Assembly: GCA_965146665.1 (NCBI GenBank) | Contig: CBCTHE010000004.1 | Span: forward strand, 225,486-289,485 | Direction: 5' to 3' | Origin: Ructibacterium sp965146665 | GTDB taxonomy: Bacteria; Bacillota; Clostridia; Monoglobales; Monoglobaceae | Length of the DNA stretch: 64,000 nt | Shown: positions 1 to 7,910 of the stretch, one piece after another | Layout of the letters: each line of letters begins with the position of its first letter | Position numbering within the stretch: the first letter of the stretch is position 1 | The notes under the pieces: model-generated | Told to the model about the DNA's origin: nothing | Databases searched by the model: none | The model's input: the letters and a program-made list of their open reading frames with translations, nothing else | Program-made: the position numbers and the translations under genes

Positions 1-1256
1 CGAAGCCCCATCAGTTCTGAGAGAATCCATATCGCCGGGATGAAGAACAGCCCCTGCCGGGACAGCGACAGGATCGTTGCCCGCACAGCCTTGCCCATGG
101 TCTGCAGCATCATATTACTCATGGTGGTCCATGAAAAGGTGGGGAAAGTGATACACTGAAGCCGCAGAACCACCGTCCCCACTGCAATCACATCGGGGTC
201 ATCCCGGAACATGCCAATGATCTGCGGCGCGAAAACGAAGCCCAGCGCCGCAATCAGTATCAGAAATCCCGTTGAGCTTTTCACGCAAAACCAGAAAGCG
301 GACCGCACCCGGCCATACAGCTTCGCGCCATAGTTAAAACCGCAGACCGGCTGAAAACCCTGTCCAAAGCCAATCAGCGCCGAACCGGCAAAGTTTGTCA
401 CCCGCATCACAATGGACATAGCCGCGATGGCCGCGTCTCCATAAATCCCCGCCGCGCGGTTCAGAAAGATTGTGGCCACGCTGGCGATCCCCTGCCGCGC
501 CAGCGACGGAACGCCTCCCCGGATGATCTCCTTATACCGGGCCAGACTCGGCTTGAAATTTCTGAAATACACCGGTATGTTTCCGCCTCTCCTGCACATG
601 ACAAACAGAATTATAAAGCTGACGGCCTGACTGACCATGGTGGCCGCGGCCGCCCCTTTAATTCCCATGTGAAACCCGAAAATAAACAAAGGGTCCAGCG
701 CAATGTTCAGGATTCCCCCACTGCACATGCCGATCATTCCGGAGGCAGGGCTGCCCTGGAACCGAAGCTGATTGTTGAGAACCAGCGATCCCATCATAAA
801 CGGCGCGCCCAGCAGGATATACCAGGCATAGTCCACAGCATAGGGCTCTATGGTTTCGGTCGCGCCCAGCTCGCGTACCAGAGGTCTTAAAAAGGCAAGG
901 CCCAATACCGTGATGATGCACCCAGCCAGCACTGCCGAGAAAAAACCGGTTGCCGCCATGATGCTGGCATCCTCAGTCTGATGCTTGCCGAGCTGTCTTG
1001 ATATGTAGTTGCCGGAACCATGGCCGAAGGTAAAACCCAGCGCCTGGATCACCGCCATGAGAGAGAATACCACACCGACAGCCGCGGTAGCGCTGGTGCC
1101 GATTCTGCTGACAAAATAGGTGTCCGCCATGTTATAAAAGGAGGTGATCAGCATACTCAGGATACAGGGCGCCGCTAGGCCGCATATCAGCCTCGGAACC
1201 GGTGTCTGGGTCATCTTTATAAATTTCTCCTGCTGTTGTGTTTCCTGTTCTTCCAT
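1..1256 (-). CDS. MATE family efflux transporter (C-terminus cut by window edge)
   Basis: Inner-membrane exporter of the MATE (multidrug and toxic compound extrusion) family, expected to expel small molecules in exchange for Na+ or H+. The frame read from the ATG at 1256 stays open to base 1, giving 418 residues of a family usually 440-460 long, so only the last few dozen residues are missing. Translation shows repeated hydrophobic helices, and near the start a segment containing SFYNMADTYFVSRIG, the family's usual first-helix signature (MVDTIFVG-like). A good Shine-Dalgarno (AAAGGAG) sits 7 bases before the ATG. It follows thrS in the same direction but is separated from it by a strong terminator, so it depends on readthrough or on a promoter I could not identify. 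Substrate unknown. Confidence 0.88.
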   Translation of the reverse strand, partial: MEEQETQQQEKFIKMTQTPVPRLICGLAAPCILSMLITSFYNMADTYFVSRIGTSATAAVGVVFSLMAVIQALGFTFGHGSGNYISRQLGKHQTEDASIMAATGFFSAVLAGCIITVLGLAFLRPLVRELGATETIEPYAVDYAWYILLGAPFMMGSLVLNNQLRFQGSPASGMIGMCSGGILNIALDPLFIFGFHMGIKGAAAATMVSQAVSFIILFVMCRRGGNIPVYFRNFKPSLARYKEIIRGGVPSLARQGIASVATIFLNRAAGIYGDAAIAAMSIVMRVTNFAGSALIGFGQGFQPVCGFNYGAKLYGRVRSAFWFCVKSSTGFLILIAALGFVFAPQIIGMFRDDPDVIAVGTVVLRLQCITFPTFSWTTMSNMMLQTMGKAVRATILSLSRQGLFFIPAIWILSELMGL

Positions 1257-1297
1257 AAGCTTCTCCTTTCAAAAGAATGCTGAATAAAAAAAGTATG

Positions 1298-1331
1298 AAA
1301 ACCGCTGACCTGTATACAGGTCAGCGGTTTT
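1298..1331 (-). terminator. Intrinsic terminator of thrS
   Basis: Perfect inverted repeat with 15-base arms (AAAACCGCTGACCTG and its complement) around a 4-base loop. On the minus strand it is followed by CATAC and then a run of seven T. It lies 30 bases past the thrS stop, so it should end the upstream transcript before the MATE gene. Confidence 0.85.
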
Positions 1332-1360
1332 ATCTATGCGGAATATCACGGCGTCCGCCT

Positions 1361-3301
1361 TTATTTAACCCTCGTTTCGATCTCGGCGAGAATATCTTTT
1401 ATAAAGCTTTCCAGGCTCATGGCGCCCTTGTCGCCGTCTTTTCTGGACCGGACCGCAACAGCCTGATCCGCCTGCTCCTTTTCACCGACCACCAGCATAT
1501 AGGGCACCTTTTCCAGCTGGGCCTCCCTGATCTTGTAGCCGATTTTCTCGTTCCGGCTGTCCAGTTCCACACGGATCCCCTGCTCCATCAGCGTCTTTTC
1601 CACCTGTTTCGCATAGTCCAGATAGTGTTCAGAAATCGGCAGAATCTTCACCTGGGTCGGTGCCAGCCAGGTGGGCAGCGCACCCGCGTATTTCTCAATC
1701 AAAAGCGCCAGGGTCCGTTCATAGCATCCGATGGAGGTCCGGTGGATGACATAGGGATATTTCTTCTGGCCGTCCGTGTCAATATATTCCATGCCAAACC
1801 GCTCCGCAAGCTGGAAGTCGATCTGCACAGTGATCAGGGTGTCCTCTTTGCCGAATACGTTTTTGATCTGTATATCCAGCTTCGGGCCATAAAATGCCGC
1901 CTCGCCGGAGGCCTCGGTATAGCTGAGGCCCATGTTGTCCAGAATGCCGCGCATCCGATCCTGTACCTGCTCCCATTCCTCGGCAGAGCCAATATATTTT
2001 TCCTTGTTGTTCTCATCCCATTTGGAGAACCGATAGGTTACGTCCTCCTCCAGGCCAACCGTCCTGAGCATGTAATTTGCCAGATCCACACAACCCCTAA
2101 ACTCCTCTTCCAGCTGGTCCGGCCGGCAGGCCAGATGCCCCTCTGAAATGGTAAACTGCCGCACGCGGATCAGGCCGTGCATCTCGCCGGAATCCTCGTT
2201 CCGGAACAGGGTAGAGGTCTCGTTGTAGCGCAGGGGAAGATCCCGGTAGCTCCGCATCTCCGCCAGATATGCCTGAAACTGAAACGGACAGGTCATGGGG
2301 CGGAGCGCAAAGACCTCCTTGCTTTCCTCCTCCGGGTCGCCCAGAATAAACATACCATCCCGATAGTGGTCCCAGTGTCCCGAAATCTTATACAAATCGC
2401 TCTTTGCCATAAACGGGGTCTTGGTCAGCAGATAGCCCCGCTTTTGCTCCTCATCCTCCACAAACCGCTGGAGAATCTGCAGGACTCTGGCCCCTTTGGG
2501 AAGCATAATTGGCAGGCCCTGGCCGATATAGTCCACAGTTTTGAAATAACCCAGTTCACGGCCCAGCTTGTTGTGATCCCGCTTTTTGGCCTCCTCCAGC
2601 TGCTCCAGATAGGCATCCAGCTCAGACTTTTTGGGGAAAGCCGTGCCATAGATCCGGGTCAGCATCTTGTTTTTCTCATCCCCGCGCCAATAGGCCCCCG
2701 CGGTATACTGGAGCTTTACCGCTTTCAGCTTTCCGGTGGACATCAGATGCGGGCCGGCGCAGAGGTCCGTAAAGTCCCCCTGCCGGTAAAAAGAGATGAC
2801 CTCCCCTTCCGGAAGATCCTGAATCAGCGCAGCCTTATAGTCCTCGCCAGCCTGCCGCATGGCTTCAAGGGCCTGTTCCCGGGGCAGTTCAAACCGCTCA
2901 ATGGGAATATCCTCTTTGATGATCTTCCTCATTTCCGCCTCGATCTTCTCAAGGTCCGCGGCGTTGACAGGTGTTTCAAAATCAAAATCATAGTAGAATC
3001 CATTTTCAATGGCCGGGCCAATTGCCAGCTTGGTATTGGGATAGAGCCGTTTGACCGCCTGTGCCATCACATGCGACGCGGTATGCCGGTACGCGTGCCT
3101 CCCGCCCTCTGTGTCCCAGGTCAGGAAGTTCACACTGCAGTCCTTGCCGAGTGCGGTGCGCAGGTCACAGATCTGTCCGTCCACCTCCGCGGCAAGACAA
3201 ACTCTTGCCAGTCCCTCACTGATGCTCTTTGCCATTTCAAGCAGGGTGGTACCCGCTTCAAACTCCTTATGGTCTCCGCTTTTGAGCGTTACTTTAATCA
3301 T
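1361..3301 (-). CDS. thrS: Threonyl-tRNA synthetase, divergent type
   Basis: Charges tRNA-Thr with threonine in the cytoplasm; class II aminoacyl-tRNA synthetase. The 646 residues match the usual length. Domains in order: N-terminal TGS (about 1-62), editing domain with the HxxxH pair H73/H77 and C181/H185, catalytic core (about 250-540) and C-terminal anticodon-binding domain. The zinc ligands of the core are present as C338, H389 and H520. The core motifs differ from textbook ThrRS: PMTCPFQFQAY replaces the usual PMNCPGH, and RVRQFTISEGH replaces RVRGFTQDDAH. An AAGGTG Shine-Dalgarno precedes the ATG. Only 64 bases separate it from the upstream PAP2-type gene, with no room for a T-box leader, so it is probably cotranscribed with that cluster. 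The assignment is secure despite the divergence. Confidence 0.96.
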   Translation of the reverse strand: MIKVTLKSGDHKEFEAGTTLLEMAKSISEGLARVCLAAEVDGQICDLRTALGKDCSVNFLTWDTEGGRHAYRHTASHVMAQAVKRLYPNTKLAIGPAIENGFYYDFDFETPVNAADLEKIEAEMRKIIKEDIPIERFELPREQALEAMRQAGEDYKAALIQDLPEGEVISFYRQGDFTDLCAGPHLMSTGKLKAVKLQYTAGAYWRGDEKNKMLTRIYGTAFPKKSELDAYLEQLEEAKKRDHNKLGRELGYFKTVDYIGQGLPIMLPKGARVLQILQRFVEDEEQKRGYLLTKTPFMAKSDLYKISGHWDHYRDGMFILGDPEEESKEVFALRPMTCPFQFQAYLAEMRSYRDLPLRYNETSTLFRNEDSGEMHGLIRVRQFTISEGHLACRPDQLEEEFRGCVDLANYMLRTVGLEEDVTYRFSKWDENNKEKYIGSAEEWEQVQDRMRGILDNMGLSYTEASGEAAFYGPKLDIQIKNVFGKEDTLITVQIDFQLAERFGMEYIDTDGQKKYPYVIHRTSIGCYERTLALLIEKYAGALPTWLAPTQVKILPISEHYLDYAKQVEKTLMEQGIRVELDSRNEKIGYKIREAQLEKVPYMLVVGEKEQADQAVAVRSRKDGDKGAMSLESFIKDILAEIETRVK

Positions 3302-3365
3302 CTAAAACACCTTTCCTTTCCGCAGATATTTTCATATCTGAAAGTTTTCTCTCTTCTGCATATGC

Positions 3366-3827
3366 CTACAGGCCGATCAGAACAGCGGCCAGCACAGCGA
3401 TTCCGGTCCCCAGCACAGCGCCGGCCAGCACCTCCAGCGGGGTATGCCCCAGCAGTTCCTTAAGCCGGATCTGTTTTTCCAGCGGGTCGCTCTCCTCCCA
3501 GGCATCGATGATCATATTGATCATCTTGGCCTGCTGTCCTGCGGCGCGCCGGATACCGGACGCATCATACATGACCACAAGGGCAAACGCGCAGCACACC
3601 ACAAACAGCGGGCTGTCAAAGCCAACCTTGATCCCCACACAGGTGGCGAGGCTCATGACAATGGTCGAATGGGAGGACGGCATGCCGCCGGGTCCCATGA
3701 AACGGGTCATATCCAGCTTTTTGTCCTTGACCCAGACCAGAAATCCCTTTAAGATACAGGAGAAGATCCAGGCAAACAATACGACAAAAAAGATCCTGTT
3801 GTTCAAAAATTGGTCCAAATAATTCAT
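3366..3827 (-). CDS. Divergent PAP2 family membrane protein (DUF212, YuiD-like)
   Basis: A 153-residue integral membrane protein of the divergent PAP2 (phosphatidic acid phosphatase-like) family. The family hallmark PGGMPSSHS is at about 45-53, the motif that in true PAP2 enzymes carries part of the phosphate-binding site. There are hydrophobic segments near 10-32, 55-90 and at the C-terminus. It follows ispA with a 9-base gap, so it lies at the end of the gls24-nusB-xse-ispA cluster. In other Clostridia this family is also often found near isoprenoid genes, so a role with polyprenyl phosphates is plausible but unproven. The Shine-Dalgarno is GAGGG, overlapping the end of ispA. Confidence 0.88.
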   Translation of the reverse strand: MNYLDQFLNNRIFFVVLFAWIFSCILKGFLVWVKDKKLDMTRFMGPGGMPSSHSTIVMSLATCVGIKVGFDSPLFVVCCAFALVVMYDASGIRRAAGQQAKMINMIIDAWEESDPLEKQIRLKELLGHTPLEVLAGAVLGTGIAVLAAVLIGL

Positions 3828-3836
3828 ATCTAACCC

Positions 3837-4736
3837 TCAATAATTACGGTTTAGTAAATAGTCGGCAAGAGCAAGCAAAAAGTCCGCCCGTACAAAGCCG
3901 TCCAGCGCGCCCTGCGCCTCAGCCGTGAGCCGTTCCAGCTCCCTTTCGGCCTGCTCCAGGCCCATAAGGGACACAAATGTGTTCTTGTGGCTCTCCGCAT
4001 CACTGCCAACGGGTTTGCCCAATATTTCCTCCTGCCCGACGACATCCAGTATATCATCTTTTATCTGAAATGCCAACCCTAATTTTGCAGAAAATTGTGC
4101 GATTTTCTGATACTTTTTATCCTTATCGTCCAAAACGCCCGCGCAGAGACATCCGCACGCCGCAGAGACCCGGATCAGTTCACCGGTCTTTCCGGCATGA
4201 AGCTCCCGGAGCTCCTCAAGCGTTACATCCGTCCGGTTCTCGCATTCCAGGTCAATCACCTGTCCGCCGATCATGCCGAAAGCGCCGGCGGCGCGGGAGA
4301 CCGCGCGGATAACAGCAAGGACGGCGGACGGCGTCATATTCTCATACCGGTGCGTGTCCGAAAGGAGTTCAAAAGCCCGGTTCAAGAGCCCATCCCCGGC
4401 CAAAAGGGCGATATTCTCCGGGAACACCCTGTGACAGGTGGGGCGTCCCCGCCGGAGATCGTCATTGTCCATGCACGGCAAATCATCGTGAATCAGGGAA
4501 TAGTTGTGGATGCACTCCACGGCGCATCCCACCGCCGCGGCGTCCTTCAAACTTCCGCCCAGCAGGTCACAGACCGCCATGGTCAGCACCGGCCGGATCC
4601 GCTTGCCTCCGCCCAGGATACCATACCGCATGGCTTCGAACACATGCCGCTGCGGCAGGTCCGGGACCTGGAACTCCTCTTCAATCACCTGATTGATCTG
4701 ATCCAGATAAGACTGGTATTGCTCAGAAAATTCCAT
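3837..4736 (-). CDS. ispA: Short-chain polyprenyl (farnesyl/geranyl) diphosphate synthase
   Basis: Condenses isopentenyl diphosphate with allylic diphosphates to give farnesyl or geranyl diphosphate, the precursor of the undecaprenyl carrier and quinones. Both Asp-rich motifs are visible: HDDLPCMDNDDLRRG (first motif) and FQIKDDILDVVG (second). The start chosen is the ATG at 4736, which encodes MEFSEQ and lies one base past the xseB TAA. An upstream in-frame ATG at 4772 would run back into xseB and adds nothing conserved. About 299 residues, normal for bacterial IspA. It lies in the usual xseA-xseB-ispA order, with translational coupling to xseB likely. dxs, often next in this cluster, is absent here. 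Confidence 0.94.
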   Translation of the reverse strand: MEFSEQYQSYLDQINQVIEEEFQVPDLPQRHVFEAMRYGILGGGKRIRPVLTMAVCDLLGGSLKDAAAVGCAVECIHNYSLIHDDLPCMDNDDLRRGRPTCHRVFPENIALLAGDGLLNRAFELLSDTHRYENMTPSAVLAVIRAVSRAAGAFGMIGGQVIDLECENRTDVTLEELRELHAGKTGELIRVSAACGCLCAGVLDDKDKKYQKIAQFSAKLGLAFQIKDDILDVVGQEEILGKPVGSDAESHKNTFVSLMGLEQAERELERLTAEAQGALDGFVRADFLLALADYLLNRNY

Positions 4737-4737
4737 A

Positions 4738-4974
4738 TTATTCACCCAGCCCGCCAAAGGGCTGTTCCTCAAGCTCTCCGGTCTCCTGGTTTTTCATCAA
4801 AATGGAGATCTTCTGCTCCGCCTCGTCAAGGGCCGCCGTACACGCCTGGGTCAGATGGATGCCCTTTTCAAACAGGGCCAGCATGTCGTCCAGGCTGACC
4901 TCGTTTCCCTCGAGCGCCTTGACCACACCCTCCAGCTCTTTTAAGTTTGTTTCAAAATTCTGTTTCTTATCCAT
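4738..4974 (-). CDS. xseB: Exodeoxyribonuclease VII small subunit
   Basis: Small helical subunit (78 residues) of exonuclease VII, which degrades single-stranded DNA from both ends together with XseA. The start is the ATG at 4974 (MDKKQNFE). The conserved family core follows: LKELEGVVKALEGNEVSLDD, then MLALFEKGIHLTQAC. It lies 13 bases downstream of xseA and one base upstream of ispA, so the three genes are clearly one transcription unit. Length and motif content are typical. Confidence 0.95.
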   Translation of the reverse strand: MDKKQNFETNLKELEGVVKALEGNEVSLDDMLALFEKGIHLTQACTAALDEAEQKISILMKNQETGELEEQPFGGLGE

Positions 4975-4987
4975 GGTATCTGCCTTT

Positions 4988-6232
4988 CTATATCCGCTGT
5001 TTCCGCGGTTCCTTTTCCTTTTCCGTCCGGTCAACTGTGGCCAGAATCCGGCCGTCCTCCACCATGACCTCAAGGGATTCGCCCGCGCTGACCTGTTTCA
5101 CCGTACGCACCACATGGCCCTGCTGGTCCTTAGCCACGGAAAAACCACGCGCCAGCGTTCCCAGCGGACTGAGCCCGTCCAGCCGGGAGATGCCCACCTG
5201 GAGCGCCTGTTTTTTCTGATTGAGGATGCCCGTATAGGCCGTGGTGAAATCCTGACTGAGCCGGTCCAAATACATCCGCTCCTCATTCACCTTGAGCATT
5301 GGGTTCCTGAACGCCGGCCGCTCTGTCTGCGCCTTAAGCTGGAGCCGCGCCCGCTCCATGATCCGGTTCGCCTGGCTGTAAAGCCTGCTGTAGACGTTGT
5401 TAAACTTCTCGCCCAGCTCCGCCTGGGAGGGAACCACCAGTTCCGCCGCCGCTGAGGGCGTTGGCGCCCGCAGATCCGCCGCAAAATCGGATATGGTAAA
5501 ATCAATCTCATGCCCCACGGCCGAAACAATGGGGATTTCACTGTCATAGACGGCCCGGGCCACAGCCTCCTCGTTGAAGGACCATAAATCCTCTATGGAG
5601 CCGCCGCCGCGGCCTACGATCAGCACGTCCGCCGCACGGTTCCGGTTAAAATACCGGATTGCCTCCACAATGCTCTGGGCGGAATTCTCGCCCTGAACCA
5701 GAACCGGATACAGCACCACATCGGTATAGGAAAACCGCCGGGACAGCACATTGATGATATCCCGGATGGCCGCGCCGGTGGGCGCGGTGACTACCCCCAC
5801 CTTTTTGGGATAGCGCGGCAGCGGTTTTTTATGGGCGGGATCAAACAGACCCTCCTGATTCAGCTTGACCTTGAGCTGTTCAAAAGCCACATACAGATCC
5901 CCGATTCCGTCCTGCTGCATATCGTCTATGTAAAGCTGGTACTGGCCGTCGCGCTCATAGACCGTGATCCGCCCGTGCGCCACCACCTTCATACCGTTCT
6001 GAGGCTTGAATTTCAGCTTTGCGGCACTGCTTCGGAACATGACCGCGCGCATGACGCCGCTCTCATCCTTCAGGGACATATACATATGCCCTGAGGAGTG
6101 TGCCTTAAAATTCGAAAGCTCACCCTTGACCAGAATGTCGGTCAAAACCACATCCCGGTTCATGATCTCTTTGATATATAAATTTACCTGTGTTACAGAT
6201 AATGCTTGTCTCTCAATCATAGCTGCAGACAT
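4988..6232 (-). CDS. xseA: Exodeoxyribonuclease VII large subunit
   Basis: Catalytic subunit of exonuclease VII. The N-terminal OB-fold (about 1-100, VTQVNLYIKEI followed by VKGELSNFKAHSSGH) binds single-stranded DNA. The catalytic domain contains GVVTAPTGAAIRDI and VLIVGRGGGSIEDLWSFN, both strongly conserved, and ends in a coiled region and short C-terminal tail. Three close starts exist: GTG at 6235, ATG at 6232 and ATG at 6220. GGAGG lies 7 bases before the ATG at 6232, so I chose that one. Length, about 414 residues, is normal. A gap of 282 bases separates it from nusB, with no terminator that I recognise. Confidence 0.95.
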   Translation of the reverse strand: MSAAMIERQALSVTQVNLYIKEIMNRDVVLTDILVKGELSNFKAHSSGHMYMSLKDESGVMRAVMFRSSAAKLKFKPQNGMKVVAHGRITVYERDGQYQLYIDDMQQDGIGDLYVAFEQLKVKLNQEGLFDPAHKKPLPRYPKKVGVVTAPTGAAIRDIINVLSRRFSYTDVVLYPVLVQGENSAQSIVEAIRYFNRNRAADVLIVGRGGGSIEDLWSFNEEAVARAVYDSEIPIVSAVGHEIDFTISDFAADLRAPTPSAAAELVVPSQAELGEKFNNVYSRLYSQANRIMERARLQLKAQTERPAFRNPMLKVNEERMYLDRLSQDFTTAYTGILNQKKQALQVGISRLDGLSPLGTLARGFSVAKDQQGHVVRTVKQVSAGESLEVMVEDGRILATVDRTEKEKEPRKQRI

Positions 6233-6235
6233 CAC

Positions 6236-6514
6236 GCCGCCTCCGCTTCCGCGGATTTGTGCGCTCTGCCATTCCCCCTTCTTTCCGAATTGTAAATCCT
6301 CCGGAATTCCCGGCCGCGGCGCGGCCTTTTGTCACGCAAAGCATTGGTCTCTCACTGCGCCGCCTCCCGGACGGTTCCACCCGCCAGATGCGAACACACC
6401 AAAACAGAGCGGTACATTGCGCAGCCACTCTGTATCAGCACAGGGCACTGAGCCCCCGCCGTCTCCGCGAAACGCGGCGCGTTGCAGCAACGCGGCGGGA
6501 ACGTCTTTATATCG
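6236..6514. other. nusB-xseA intergenic stretch without a supported gene
   Basis: This 279-base G+C-rich spacer contains an imperfect hairpin-forming stretch of CGCG-rich sequence just after nusB (about 6465-6505). Short open frames here have poor ribosome binding sites and unconvincing protein content. It may be an RNA-processing or leader region for xseA, but nothing definite can be supported. Confidence 0.4.
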
Positions 6515-6916
6515 TTATACCAGCGCTTCCTTGATGTTGCCCAGGATCCCGTTTACAAAGGGGGCGGCCTCTTCGCCGTCATATTCCTTGGCAAGGGCAA
6601 CCGCCTCATTGACCGAGACGTTCACCGGGATGCTCTCCACATATTTCATCTCATAGACCGCAAGGCGCATGACTGCCATGCAGACAATGGAGATCCGATC
6701 CACGGACCAGTCTTTGGCATAATCCGCGATCAGGCCGTCGATTTCAACCACATGGGCGACGGCCCCCTCAACCACACCGCGGATATACGCTTCCTGCGCG
6801 CCCGCCTCGTTTTCTGTGAGAAAATCCTCCAGGATCCGCTGGATCTCATCCGGCTGGAATTTATATTCAAACAGCAGGATAAAGGCATATTCTCTGGCTT
6901 TTCTTCTGTTCATCAT
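6515..6916 (-). CDS. nusB: Transcription antitermination protein NusB
   Basis: All-helical RNA-binding protein (133 residues) that works with NusE (S10) on boxA RNA to stop premature termination, chiefly in rRNA operons. The N-terminal signature NRRKAREYAFILLFEYKF matches the family consensus RxxARexAlq.LyqxD, and the C-terminal part contains NEAVALAKEYDGEEAAPFVN, the usual active-face segment. It starts with two consecutive ATGs (6916 and 6913) preceded by GGAGG inside the end of the gls24-family gene. It lies between gls24 and xseA, a common clostridial order. Confidence 0.95.
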   Translation of the reverse strand: MMNRRKAREYAFILLFEYKFQPDEIQRILEDFLTENEAGAQEAYIRGVVEGAVAHVVEIDGLIADYAKDWSVDRISIVCMAVMRLAVYEMKYVESIPVNVSVNEAVALAKEYDGEEAAPFVNGILGNIKEALV

Positions 6917-6925
6917 ACTCTGGAA

Positions 6926-7423
6926 TTACTCCTCCGTTGTCTCCTGGTTTTCTTCCTCCGCGGACTCTGCCGCTTCTTCTGCCGTCTCCGCGCACACCGT
7001 TTCCTCAGCGGCCAGATCCTCAACTTCAAGCGTTTCCTCCGCTTCGGCTTCCTCTTTCTCGGACTTCGGCACATTGACGCCGTCCACCGAGATATTCACA
7101 GCGGTCACCGTCAGTCCGGTCATGGACTCCACCTCGCTCTTGACTTTCTCCTGCAGTTCCCAGGCCACATCCGGAATCTTGGCCCCGTATTCCACAATGA
7201 TGGAGAGATCCAGAACGACGTTTTTGTCGTCAACGGACAGCTTGACGCCCTTGGACAGATTCTTCTTGCCAAGCAGCTCCGCAAAGCCGCCGGAGATGGT
7301 ACTGCCCATGCTGGCCACACCCTTTACCTCCGCCGCCGCAAGAGACGCAATGATCGAAACCACTTCATCCGCAATATTAACATTCCCGTTTTCTTCAATT
7401 TCAGGATTGATCGTATTTTCCAT
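6926..7423 (-). CDS. Asp23/Gls24 family envelope stress protein
   Basis: Cytoplasmic or membrane-associated protein of the Asp23/Gls24 family (165 residues), linked in Gram-positives to cell-envelope stress. The family core is at about 10-115, with IADEVVSIIASLAAAEVKGVA at its start, followed by GGFAELLGKKNLSKGV, VDLSIIVEYGAKIPDVAWELQ-like strands and a conserved LTVTAVNISVDGV end. The last 50 residues are an extended acidic tail rich in Glu and Ala, low in complexity and not part of the domain. It is the first gene after a clear sigma-A promoter (7576-7605) and leads the nusB-xseA-xseB-ispA cluster. Confidence 0.92.
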   Translation of the reverse strand: MENTINPEIEENGNVNIADEVVSIIASLAAAEVKGVASMGSTISGGFAELLGKKNLSKGVKLSVDDKNVVLDLSIIVEYGAKIPDVAWELQEKVKSEVESMTGLTVTAVNISVDGVNVPKSEKEEAEAEETLEVEDLAAEETVCAETAEEAAESAEEENQETTEE

Positions 7424-7575
7424 AATATTCCCATAGCCTTTCTGCCCACGAAAAATATTGAACCGCCTTGCGCATTATCAGTGGGCTGGATAATGCCAGA
7501 TCCGGCGTCCGATGGTCTTGGCACCCGCCGCTCCGGGCTCCGGTCCAGCTGGCCCCCGGATCTTCATTTCCTGTT

Positions 7576-7605
7576 ATTATATCACATCCGGCCGCAGATT
7601 GTCTA
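7576..7605 (-). promoter_or_regulatory. Sigma-A promoter of the gls24-nusB-xse-ispA cluster
   Basis: On the minus strand TAGACA (7605-7600) and TATAAT (7581-7576) are separated by 18 bases. The predicted start of transcription, near 7569, leaves about 145 bases of leader before the gls24 start codon. This is the only consensus-like promoter in the gap after the spoIIIA operon. Confidence 0.7.
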
Positions 7606-7813
7606 CTGTTCTTTTTCATATAAAACAATTTAATTTTTTCTACATCATTTTCTGGCCGCCGCTTCCCTTATCGTATACGCTTTGCCAATGCTTTTGCCGC
7701 GCAGCTTGCACCCTGCGGAAACCATGCCGGATCTCCCCTTTCACAGCGTTCCCCGCGGCGAGTGAAATATGACCGCTCTGTACTGTGCCTTTGTTTCACT
7801 GTCCTCTTTGCCC

Positions 7814-7851
7814 AGCCATAGAACCGTCGAAACCGATACTCCTATGGCTAA
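7814..7851. repeat. Small palindromic element, copy 1
   Basis: AGCCATAG (7814-7821) is mirrored by CTATGGCT (7842-7849), with GTCGAAACCGATA between them. The same layout, AGCCATAG - GTC.AAACCGATA - CTATGGCTAA, recurs at 16596-16645. In both places the element lies 5-10 bases from a terminator hairpin, on the same side. Two copies do not define a family, but shared arms and core exceed chance for this length. Confidence 0.55.
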
Positions 7852-7859
7852 CACAGAGC

Positions 7860-7902
7860 AAAAACCATCCGCTGAACCTGCCGGTTCATGCAGATGGTTT
7901 TT
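7860..7902 (-). terminator. Terminator of the spoIIIA operon
   Basis: Inverted repeat AAAAACCATC...GATGGTTTTT with an inner hairpin TGAACC/GGTTCA, immediately after the spoIIIAH stop. On the minus strand it ends in a run of five T. It should separate spoIIIA from the gls24 cluster. Confidence 0.75.
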
Positions 7903-7910
7903 GATGCCGG

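Larger units (their letters stand above)
7424..7910. other. Intergenic region between spoIIIAH and gls24
   Basis: The 487 bases contain no believable gene. They hold, from right to left, the spoIIIAH terminator, a small palindromic element related to one at 16.6 kb, about 200 unassigned bases, the gls24 promoter and a leader of about 145 bases. I see no known riboswitch fold in the leader by eye. Confidence 0.6.

Noticed and set aside
3302..3365. T-box leader or riboswitch before thrS
   Set aside because: Only 64 bases are available; a small CAGATAT/ATATCTG hairpin is present but none of the T-box elements.
2177..3463. Long plus-strand frame opposite thrS
   Set aside because: It is antisense to a certain housekeeping gene, lacks domain content and is a common artefact of high G+C coding sequence.
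6213..6428. Small basic protein between nusB and xseA
   Set aside because: The 71-residue minus-strand frame overlaps the xseA start, has a poor ribosome binding site at its possible starts and no recognisable content.
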